A DNA stretch of 64,000 bases from contig NZ_JAMXWN010000002.1 in the NCBI RefSeq assembly GCF_024125425.1, positions 124,001 through 188,000 on the forward strand, read 5' to 3'. The notes beneath the pieces were generated by a model that was not told the DNA's origin, did no database searches, and worked only from the letters and a program-made list of their open reading frames with translations. Shown here piece after piece: positions 53,971-61,320 of this stretch; positions within the stretch are counted from its first letter, which is position 1; every line of letters begins with the position of its first letter. Position numbers and translations under genes: made by a program. The DNA comes from Sporolactobacillus kofuensis. Lineage in GTDB: Bacteria > Bacillota > Bacilli > Bacillales > Sporolactobacillaceae.

Positions 53971-55131
53971 TTGAAGACGATTCATGTTGTAGTTGGTGCG
54001 GGTTTGTGGGAACAGGATGGTCTGCGCTATCGCCGTCACAGGCTTGCAGATTTTTTAGCTGCGCAACCAAATACGCGTCAAGTATTCTGGATCTGCCCTA
54101 CGCCGCATCATGGTTCCATCACCAATGTCGGTGAGCAAGGATTGATCGAGCAGTGGCCGGTGCAAGATCTGCTTCCTCAGAAAACGTTTCGCTTCGGTCG
54201 CTACCTCTCATTTTTTCATAAATGGCAATTGACTCAATTGATTCACCATCTTGAGAGATTCGCAAGTCATGAGCCTATTTATTTATGGTATACATTTCCG
54301 GGCTTTCCAATACTCAGCCAACTTTTCCCATGGGATAAAGTCATTTATGATTGCAGTGATCTTTGGACAGCATCAATTGGTGGCAAGCGTTCGTTAATTA
54401 CGCGTATGAGAAGTCATATCATTAGCCAAGCGGAACAGCGCATCATTGATCGTGCCGATTTGATTTTCTGCACATCGGACTATTTGCATCAACAAACAGT
54501 GCTCAAACTACCTGAACTAAAAAGAAATCGAGTGATCACCTTAGAGAATGGTGTTGATTATACACTTTTTTCAAAACCCGTGGATCGGTCGAAGCGATAT
54601 TCTGTGGCGGAAGGAAAATTGGTTCTTGGCTATATTGGCGGCATTAAACCGAAACTTCATTTTGCACTACTGAATAAATTAGCTGAAAAGAAACCGGATT
54701 GGCAACTTTTACTTGTGGGTCCGGATGGAACAAACGGTGATCCGGAATTTGCACGCTTGATCAAGCGGGACAATGTGGATTGGATTGCCGGTGTACCACC
54801 TTATGAAGTCCCACATTATATGCAGCTCATCGCTATTGGACTTATGCCGTACAAATCATCTCCATACAATCATGCAGTTTTTCCATTAAAATTATTTGAA
54901 TTCCTTGCAGCAGGAAAGCCAGCTATCGGTATTCATTTGCCGTCTACGAAAAAATATGAACAACAAGGCTGCTATCAATGCGTTGAACGTGAAGACGTAA
55001 ACCAGTTGATTAAGGTCTGTGAGCAAATGGCAGTTACTATAGAGCAACCGGAAGCAGTGGAAAAAAGGAAAGTATTGGCACAATCAAAGGATTGGTCGAA
55101 AATTTTCGATACGATGCTTAGCTATTTATGA
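53971..55131 (+). CDS. tuaH: Glycosyltransferase (TuaH-like)
   Basis: 386 residues starting at TTG 53971, with AAAGGAAGG 8 bases before it. An ATG at 53920 inside tuaG has no site. The N-terminus (M)KTIHVVVGAGLWEQDGLRYRRHRLADFLA resembles TuaH. The C-terminal half has IGGIKPKLHFALLNKL and LKLFEFLAAGKPAIG, as in GT4-like enzymes. The adjacent Rossmann segment YDCSDLWTASIGGKR is typical for this branch. It is the last gene of the operon, followed by a hairpin at 55174-55208. Confidence 0.85.
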   Translation: MKTIHVVVGAGLWEQDGLRYRRHRLADFLAAQPNTRQVFWICPTPHHGSITNVGEQGLIEQWPVQDLLPQKTFRFGRYLSFFHKWQLTQLIHHLERFASHEPIYLWYTFPGFPILSQLFPWDKVIYDCSDLWTASIGGKRSLITRMRSHIISQAEQRIIDRADLIFCTSDYLHQQTVLKLPELKRNRVITLENGVDYTLFSKPVDRSKRYSVAEGKLVLGYIGGIKPKLHFALLNKLAEKKPDWQLLLVGPDGTNGDPEFARLIKRDNVDWIAGVPPYEVPHYMQLIAIGLMPYKSSPYNHAVFPLKLFEFLAAGKPAIGIHLPSTKKYEQQGCYQCVEREDVNQLIKVCEQMAVTIEQPEAVEKRKVLAQSKDWSKIFDTMLSYL

Positions 55132-55173
55132 ACGGTACGAAAGAACATGATTATAATGATTTATTGAAGCCTT

Positions 55174-55208
55174 ACGGCGTTTCTCGGCACGATCGTGAGA
55201 CGCTTTTT
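55174..55208 (+). terminator. Probable terminator of the surface-glycan operon
   Basis: Imperfect hairpin: ACGGCGT...ACGC arms around the palindromic CACGATCGTG, followed by TTTTTG. It lies about 40 bases after the tuaH stop. Confidence 0.5.
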
Positions 55209-55317
55209 GTTTGTGCAAAACGTTTCTCTAGGGATCACGTACTTAAAGATTTAACGGGTTGAGCATGACTTGGTTAACAACGAATGATTTTTTTATTGGA
55301 GGTTTAAGTAAGGCGTG

Positions 55318-55360
55318 GTGCGAGACGCCTGTGGCAAGTGGGCACTGAAAGCACCAAACA
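55318..55360. repeat. Head fragment of the dispersed intergenic repeat
   Basis: GTGCGAGACGCCTGTGGC matches the beginning of the repeat at 6878. The remainder diverges. Confidence 0.35.
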
Positions 55361-55508
55361 AGAAAAACGTAACGTATACCACCTTTTTTTAATGATTCGC
55401 AATCAACACAAACGTGTTTTATAATATAAGAAAGAATAAAATTTTCAGCAGAGCGCATCGATCGTTTTCTTACCTAAAAAATGCATGATCAATTATTCAA
55501 TGAATAGC

Positions 55509-55536
55509 TTGACTTAGTTGGACTTCTCTATATAAT
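55509..55536 (+). promoter_or_regulatory. Sigma-A-type promoter of the polyamine operon
   Basis: TTGACT (55509-55514), 16 bases, TATAAT (55531-55536). It lies about 150 bases upstream of the first polyamine gene, so the transcript would have a leader of about 150 bases. Confidence 0.6.
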
Positions 55537-55693
55537 TGAAATTGAATTTTTATCGGAGAATAACGAAGGGATACGTGTACGCTTTGTATCTATTCGTTTG
55601 TAAGCATCACGCAATTCTTTGTATTTCCTCTTTTGAACGTGACACATCTGTCATTGGATCCTGAAATAACTGGGAAAGGCTGTGAGGATAGGG

Positions 55694-56488
55694 TTGGAAA
55701 ATAAGCTGAAATTGTACGGCTTTAACAACCTCACGAAGTCACTAAGCTTTAACATTTATGATGTTTGTTATGCGAAAAGTGAACGTGAGCAACGAGATTA
55801 CATTACTTACATTGACGAGCAGTACAATTCAGAGCGACTGACCCATATTCTTTGCCGAGTGACGGAAATGATCGGTGCCCATGTCCTCAACATAAGTAAG
55901 CAGGACTATGATCCTCAGGGTGCCAGTGTTACCATTCTCATCGCTGAGCAAGAATTTCCAAAAGATAAAATTGATCGTTCGTGCAATCTTGGACAGTACT
56001 CAGATACGGTCGTCGGACATCTGGATAAAAGTCATGTAACCGTGCATACGTATCCGGAATTTCACCCAGGGAACGCTATCGCAACATTTCGCGTTGATAT
56101 CGATGTCGCAACCTGTGGAGAAATTTCACCTTTGAATACATTAAATTATTTGATTGGGAGTTTTGATTCGGATATCATCACAGCCGATTATCGTGTGCGT
56201 GGATTTACACGTGACGTTAATGGGAAGAAACTATTTATGGATCATCCGATGACCTCAATACAGAATTATATTGATAATGAGACCCTTGACAAATATGATG
56301 CCGTGGACATTAATGTGTACCAGGCAAATCTCTTTCATACCAAACTGCTGATTAAAGAGCCGGAACTGCAAAATTATCTGTTTAATCGTGATGTTCTTGA
56401 GATTCCTCCAAAGGAGCGCTTGAAGATCAGCAACAACCTCCGTAAAGAAATGATTGAGATTTTCAGCGGAGCCAATATATTTGATTAG
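55694..56488 (+). CDS. speD: S-adenosylmethionine decarboxylase, class 1A
   Basis: 264 residues, exactly the E. coli SpeD length, from TTG 55694 with GAGGATAGGG before it (an in-frame GTG lies at 55682). Its N-terminus KLKLYGFNNLTKSLSFNIYD is almost that of E. coli. The pro-enzyme cleaves itself at LDKSHVTVHTYPE to make the pyruvoyl group from Ser113. It makes decarboxylated AdoMet, the aminopropyl donor for SpeE. This long class 1A form is proteobacterial in style; many Bacilli carry the short class 1B form, so transfer is possible. It is the first gene of a five-gene operon. Confidence 0.95.
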   Translation: MENKLKLYGFNNLTKSLSFNIYDVCYAKSEREQRDYITYIDEQYNSERLTHILCRVTEMIGAHVLNISKQDYDPQGASVTILIAEQEFPKDKIDRSCNLGQYSDTVVGHLDKSHVTVHTYPEFHPGNAIATFRVDIDVATCGEISPLNTLNYLIGSFDSDIITADYRVRGFTRDVNGKKLFMDHPMTSIQNYIDNETLDKYDAVDINVYQANLFHTKLLIKEPELQNYLFNRDVLEIPPKERLKISNNLRKEMIEIFSGANIFD

Positions 56489-56501
56489 TGGAGCAGAGAA
56501 A

Positions 56502-57950
56502 ATGACACATTTATCACAAGAACGTGCGCCGGTACTGGAGGCGCTGAATCGTTATAAATCTATGCGTGTTGTGCCTTTTGATGTGCCGGGGCATAAACGA
56601 GGGAAAGGCAATCGGGAACTGACCGAATTTCTTGGAGAAAAATGCCTGACGGTGGACGTTAATTCAATGAAGCCGCTCGATAACCTCTGTCATCCGGTTT
56701 CTGTGATTAAGGAAGCAGAAGAACTGGCTGCCGATGCGTTCGGTGCGAAGCACGCGTTCTTCATGGTTAATGGAACGACCTCGGCTGTTCAAAGCATGGT
56801 GATGAGCGCCTGCAAACGAGGCGAGAAGATTATCATGCCACGCAATGTGCACCGCAGTGCAATCAATGCACTGATTCTAAGTGGAGCGATCCCGGTCTAT
56901 GTAAATCCTGGGGTGAATAAGGAATTAGGCATTTCGCTGGGCATGTCGGTAGCGGATGTCGAACAAGCGATTCTTGAGAATCCGGATGCCAAAGCGGTCT
57001 TGGTCAATAACCCGACTTACTATGGCATATGTTCTAATCTGAAGGCGATCACGGATCTCGCTCATAAGCACAACATGCTGGTGCTTGTTGATGAAGCCCA
57101 TGGCACACATTTTTATTTTGGCGAGGGCCTTCCGCCTTCTGCAATGTCTGTTGGTGCAGATATGGCGGCGGTTAGCATGCATAAGTCAGGTGGATCGCTA
57201 ACCCAAAGCTCATTGCTTCTCGTGAACGGATTAAGCGAAGGCTATGTCCGCCAGATCATTAACTTGACGCAGACAACAAGCGGCTCCTATCTGCTTATTT
57301 CGTCACTTGATATTTCGCGAAGAAATCTTGCCCTTAGAGGTCGAGATATTTTTGATAAAGTTAGCAAGATGGCTGACTATGCACGTGACGAGATCAATCA
57401 AATTGGTGGATATTATGCCTATTCTCGTGAGTTGATTAATGGTGATTCGATATTTGATTTCGATCGCACCAAACTTTCCGTGTTGACCTTAGATGTCGGT
57501 CTTGCCGGTATTGAAGTGTATGATATTCTACGTGATGACTATGACATTCAAATTGAGTTTGGCGATATCGGTAACATCCTTGCCTATCTTTCAATCGGTG
57601 ACCGAATTCTTGATCTTGAGCGGCTTGTCTCTGCATTATCGGAAATCAAACGTCGTTATGCGAAGGACCGAACGGGCATGTTGAGTCAGGAGTATATCCG
57701 ACCTCAAGTTGTGCTTGGCCCTCAGGAGGCCTTTTACGCGGAATGTGAATCCACTCCGCTTGAACAAAGCCTTGGTCGCATTTGCGGTGAGTTCGTCATG
57801 TGCTATCCACCGGGCATTCCGATTCTCGCACCTGGTGAAAAAGTGACCGCTGAAGTATTGGAATATATTCAATACGCGAAGGAAAAAGGTTGTTTTATGA
57901 CAGGTACTCAGGACAGTCAAGTGAACCGAATACAGACCGTGAAGGAGTGA
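56502..57950 (+). CDS. Fold-I Orn/Lys/Arg decarboxylase (SpeA/Cad-like)
   Basis: 482 residues from ATG 56502, 13 bases after speD. It is a short fold-I PLP decarboxylase. Motifs are VPFDVPGHKRGKG, MVNGTTSAVQSMV, NPTYYGICSNL, VDEAHGTHFYF, and the PLP lysine in SMHKSGGSLTQ (about Lys228). The class includes arginine, lysine and ornithine decarboxylases, and this one lies near the Bacillus SpeA type. The product would be agmatine, cadaverine or putrescine. No agmatinase gene lies in this operon, which would be needed if the product were agmatine and putrescine the acceptor. Confidence 0.88.
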   Translation: MTHLSQERAPVLEALNRYKSMRVVPFDVPGHKRGKGNRELTEFLGEKCLTVDVNSMKPLDNLCHPVSVIKEAEELAADAFGAKHAFFMVNGTTSAVQSMVMSACKRGEKIIMPRNVHRSAINALILSGAIPVYVNPGVNKELGISLGMSVADVEQAILENPDAKAVLVNNPTYYGICSNLKAITDLAHKHNMLVLVDEAHGTHFYFGEGLPPSAMSVGADMAAVSMHKSGGSLTQSSLLLVNGLSEGYVRQIINLTQTTSGSYLLISSLDISRRNLALRGRDIFDKVSKMADYARDEINQIGGYYAYSRELINGDSIFDFDRTKLSVLTLDVGLAGIEVYDILRDDYDIQIEFGDIGNILAYLSIGDRILDLERLVSALSEIKRRYAKDRTGMLSQEYIRPQVVLGPQEAFYAECESTPLEQSLGRICGEFVMCYPPGIPILAPGEKVTAEVLEYIQYAKEKGCFMTGTQDSQVNRIQTVKE

Positions 57951-57955
57951 TCGGA

Positions 57956-58807
57956 TTGGAATTATGGTTTACAGAGCAACATACAGACAATGTCACGTTC
58001 TCTATTAAAGTGGATCGCCAAGTCTACAGCGGTCAGAGCGAATTTCAACGCATCGATCTGTTTGACTCGCTTGAGTTCGGACGCTTTCTTACGCTTGATG
58101 GCTACATGATGCTGACGGAGAAAGATGAATTCATCTATCATGAGATGATTGTTCATGTCCCGATGAACGTTCTTCCTGACGTGAAGAACGTATTGGTGAT
58201 CGGCGGCGGAGATGGCGGAGCAGTTCGTGAGCTCGTTCGTTATCCAAGCATCGAAAAAATCGATTTGGTTGAGATTGACGCAAAGGTCATTGAGGTTTGC
58301 AAAAAGTATCTGCCGCAAACGGCATGCAAGCTGGATGATCCGAGGGTGTCGATTCATTATGCCGATGGGTTGAAGTTTGTCCGTTCAAAGAAAAATGAAT
58401 ACGATTTGATCATTGTCGATTCAACGGATCCATTTGGCCCGGGCGAAGGTCTGTTTACGAAGGAATTCTATGGAAACTGCTTTAAGGCACTGACAGAAAA
58501 AGGTGCGATGGTGAATCAGCATGAAAGTCCATTCTACCCTAAGGACGCCGTTGCGATGCAGCGTGCCCATAAGCGGATCATTGATTCCTTTCCAATCAGC
58601 AGGGTCTACCAGGCGCATATCCCGACCTATCCTTCCGGTCATTGGTTGTTTGGTTTCGCCTCAAAGAACTATCACCCGATAGAGAATTTTGACGCAGTTG
58701 CCTGGAAAAAACGTGAACTGAAAACGAACTATTATAATGACAAAATCCATGTGGGTGCATTTGCATTACCGAATTATGTGAAGGAATTACTTGAAGAAGT
58801 GGAATAA
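57956..58807 (+). CDS. speE: Polyamine aminopropyltransferase (spermidine synthase family)
   Basis: 283 residues starting at TTG 57956, 8 bases after AAGGAG, just past the previous stop. The start ELWFTEQ matches the usual SpeE beginning. The AdoMet-type fold has VLVIGGGDGGAVRELVRYPS, LVEIDAKVIEV and the catalytic Asp region IIVDSTDPFGPG, with IPTYPSGHW near the C-terminus. It transfers an aminopropyl group from decarboxylated AdoMet to a diamine or polyamine. Acceptor preference (putrescine, cadaverine, agmatine, spermidine) is not readable here. Confidence 0.93.
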   Translation: MELWFTEQHTDNVTFSIKVDRQVYSGQSEFQRIDLFDSLEFGRFLTLDGYMMLTEKDEFIYHEMIVHVPMNVLPDVKNVLVIGGGDGGAVRELVRYPSIEKIDLVEIDAKVIEVCKKYLPQTACKLDDPRVSIHYADGLKFVRSKKNEYDLIIVDSTDPFGPGEGLFTKEFYGNCFKALTEKGAMVNQHESPFYPKDAVAMQRAHKRIIDSFPISRVYQAHIPTYPSGHWLFGFASKNYHPIENFDAVAWKKRELKTNYYNDKIHVGAFALPNYVKELLEEVE

Positions 58808-58872
58808 GGGCTTGATGCTAAAGTTAGTTAGAAGACGGATGGACAGGCTAAAAATTAAGGAGGCGTTTTAAC

Positions 58873-60072
58873 TTGGGTAAAGCATTGATTATTGGCGCTG
58901 GCGGAGTCGCAAGCGTAGTGGTACATAAATGTTGTCAGAATCCGGACGTATTTGAGGAAATTTGTATTGCCAGCCGTACGGTTTCAAAATGTGATGCATT
59001 GAAGGCAAAGCTTGACGGAGGGAAAACAAAGATCACAACGGCACAAGTGAATGCCGACAACGTACCGGAACTGATTGCACTGATTGAAAAAGTGAAACCG
59101 GACATCGTGATTAATGTTGCGCTTCCTTATCAAGATTTAACGATCATGGATGCGTGTCTCGCAACGAAAGTCGACTATGTCGACACGGCAAACTATGAAC
59201 CTGAAGACACAGCAAAATTTGAATACAAATGGCAATGGGCGTACCGTGAACGTTTTAAAGAAGCAGGAATCACTGCTTTGCTCGGTAGCGGGTTCGACCC
59301 AGGGGTTACAAGTGTGTTCTCTGCTTATGCCCAAAAGCATTATTTTGATGAAATCCACTCGATTGATATTCTTGATGCGAATGCGGGGGACCACGGCTAT
59401 CCATTCGCAACGAACTTTAATCCGGAAATTAATATTCGTGAAGTGACCGCGAACGGAAGTTATTTTGACAACGGAAAGTTTATTGAAACGGAGCCGATGT
59501 CAATCAAGCGTGTCTACGATTTCCCACAAATCGGACCAAAAGACATTTACCTGCTTCATCATGAAGAAATGGAATCGCTCGCGCTGAACATTAAGGGCAT
59601 TAAGAAAATCCGTTTCTGGATGACGTTCTCACAGAATTATCTCACGCACCTTAAAGTTCTTGAGAATGTCGGCATGACGTCCATTGAACCGATTGAGTTC
59701 GAAGGCAAGCAAATTGTGCCGTTGCAATTTCTTAAGGCTGTGCTGCCGGATCCATCGTCACTTGGCCCGCGGACAAAGGGTAAAACCAATATCGGCTGCA
59801 TTTTCCAAGGGGTTAAAGACGGCAAGCCACTGACCTATTATGTCTATAATGTCTGCGATCACCAGGAATGCTATAAAGAAGTCGGCTCACAAGCGATTTC
59901 GTATACGACCGGTGTTCCGGCAATGATAGGCGCATCAATGGTTATGACCGGAAAGTGGAAACGTCCGGGCGTCTTTAATATCGAAGAATTTGATCCGGAT
60001 CCATTCATGGATGCATTAAATAAATTCGGTTTGCCATGGCATGAAGATTTTGCCCCGGCACTGATTGACTAA
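58873..60072 (+). CDS. Carboxynorspermidine/carboxyspermidine dehydrogenase
   Basis: 399 residues starting at TTG with AAGGAGGCG upstream. Saccharopine dehydrogenase-like fold: NAD(P) loop LIIGAGGVASVVVHKC, then VDTANYEPED, LLGSGFDPGVTSVF, and the C-terminal YVYNVCDHQECYKEVGSQA typical of carboxyspermidine dehydrogenase. It joins aspartate semialdehyde to a diamine by reductive amination (putrescine gives carboxyspermidine, diaminopropane gives carboxynorspermidine). It lies in the same operon as speD and speE. Confidence 0.92.
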   Translation: MGKALIIGAGGVASVVVHKCCQNPDVFEEICIASRTVSKCDALKAKLDGGKTKITTAQVNADNVPELIALIEKVKPDIVINVALPYQDLTIMDACLATKVDYVDTANYEPEDTAKFEYKWQWAYRERFKEAGITALLGSGFDPGVTSVFSAYAQKHYFDEIHSIDILDANAGDHGYPFATNFNPEINIREVTANGSYFDNGKFIETEPMSIKRVYDFPQIGPKDIYLLHHEEMESLALNIKGIKKIRFWMTFSQNYLTHLKVLENVGMTSIEPIEFEGKQIVPLQFLKAVLPDPSSLGPRTKGKTNIGCIFQGVKDGKPLTYYVYNVCDHQECYKEVGSQAISYTTGVPAMIGASMVMTGKWKRPGVFNIEEFDPDPFMDALNKFGLPWHEDFAPALID

Positions 60073-60083
60073 GGAGTTCGTGA

Positions 60084-61220
60084 ATGAATATTGATTTTAC
60101 AAAAGCACCGTCGCCGAGCTATCTCATTGATGAACGGCTGCTTGTGAAAAATTTGGAGATTCTAAAACAACTTCAAGAACGTACCGGATGCAAGATTCTT
60201 CTTGCACAAAAAGCGTTCTCGATGTTCGCGTATTATCCGCTAATTGGGGAGTATTTAAGCGGAGTCGCTTCCAGTTCATTGTATGAAGCGCGTCTTGGGC
60301 GTGAAGAAATGAACAAAGAAGTGCATATCTACTCTCCTGCCTATGATGATAAAGACTTTGCAGAGATCCTTGAGGTCAGCGACCATGTTGTCTTCAATTC
60401 ATTCGGTCAGTGGGCAAAGTTCAAAGAGCAGGTGAAAAATGCACCGAGACATATTGAATGCGGGATGCGCGTGAATCCGGAATATTCGGAAGTTGAAACA
60501 GGGCTTTACGACCCGTGTGCACCTTATTCACGTATGGGTGTGACCGAAGCCAATTTCGATCCTGAGGCATTGGACGGTTTGGACGGTTTGCATTTTCATA
60601 CGTTATGTGAGCAAAATTCCGATGCACTCGAACATACATTGGCTGTCGTCGAGCGTAAGTTTGGCAACTATCTTAAAGGGATGAAATGGATCAACTTTGG
60701 TGGCGGTCATCACATCACACGTCAGGACTATGATCTTGACCGCCTTGCGCAATGTATTACAGCGATCAAAGAGAAGTACGACCTCGAGGTTTACCTCGAG
60801 CCGGGTGAAGCTGTGGCACTGAATACCGGCTATCTTGTCACAACTGTTCTTGATGTCTTTGAGAATGGGATGCCAATTGCCATTCTCGACACATCCGCAA
60901 CCTGTCATATGCCTGATGTACTTGAGATGCCGTATCGACCGGAGATCATTAATGCTGGGAAGCCTGGAGAACAGGCACATACTTATAGGTTAGGCGGACC
61001 AACATGCCTTTCCGGTGATGTGATCGGGGATTATTCCTTTGATCAGCCGCTACAGGTCGGTGATCGATTGGTGTTCTGTGATATGGCCATCTATTCAATG
61101 GTTAAAAATAACACGTTCAATGGCATCGCACTGCCTGCAATTGCTTCTTATAATGAGGAAGACGGCATTCGCGTGATCAAAGAATTTAGCTATGATGATT
61201 TCAGATCACGGTTGTCATAA
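60084..61220 (+). CDS. nspC: Carboxynorspermidine/carboxyspermidine decarboxylase
   Basis: 378 residues, an alanine-racemase-fold PLP decarboxylase. The PLP lysine is in ILLAQKAFSMF (Lys43), a histidine in GLHFHTLCEQN, the phosphate-binding glycines in WINFGGGHHITR, and the dimer-partner Cys in GGPTCLSGDVIGDYSF. It removes the carboxyl group from carboxyspermidine or carboxynorspermidine. It starts 11 bases after the dehydrogenase gene (AAGGAG upstream) and ends the operon at a strong terminator. Confidence 0.94.
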   Translation: MNIDFTKAPSPSYLIDERLLVKNLEILKQLQERTGCKILLAQKAFSMFAYYPLIGEYLSGVASSSLYEARLGREEMNKEVHIYSPAYDDKDFAEILEVSDHVVFNSFGQWAKFKEQVKNAPRHIECGMRVNPEYSEVETGLYDPCAPYSRMGVTEANFDPEALDGLDGLHFHTLCEQNSDALEHTLAVVERKFGNYLKGMKWINFGGGHHITRQDYDLDRLAQCITAIKEKYDLEVYLEPGEAVALNTGYLVTTVLDVFENGMPIAILDTSATCHMPDVLEMPYRPEIINAGKPGEQAHTYRLGGPTCLSGDVIGDYSFDQPLQVGDRLVFCDMAIYSMVKNNTFNGIALPAIASYNEEDGIRVIKEFSYDDFRSRLS

Positions 61221-61246
61221 TGGTCATCCAACAAGAGTATAACTAT

Positions 61247-61288
61247 AAATCCCTGAGTTGACGATGAAAATCAACTCAGGGATTTTTT
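61247..61288. terminator. Terminator of the polyamine operon
   Basis: A 15-bp perfect stem AAATCCCTGAGTTGA / TCAACTCAGGGATTT with a 9-base loop, followed by TTTCTT. It lies between convergent transcripts. Confidence 0.92.
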
Positions 61289-61320
61289 CTTGATTACTAA
61301 TTATTTTGTTACGGCTTTAA

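Larger units (their letters stand above)
55132..55693. other. Intergenic region between the surface-glycan and polyamine operons
   Basis: Contains a terminator-like hairpin (55174-55208), a partial dispersed repeat (55318-55360), a short minus-strand open frame not supported as a gene, and a sigma-A-type promoter at 55509. The rest is AT-rich without an obvious feature. Confidence 0.5.

Noticed and set aside
55243-55458. 71-residue minus-strand open frame upstream of speD
   Set aside because: It crosses the dispersed repeat fragment and has no ribosome site.
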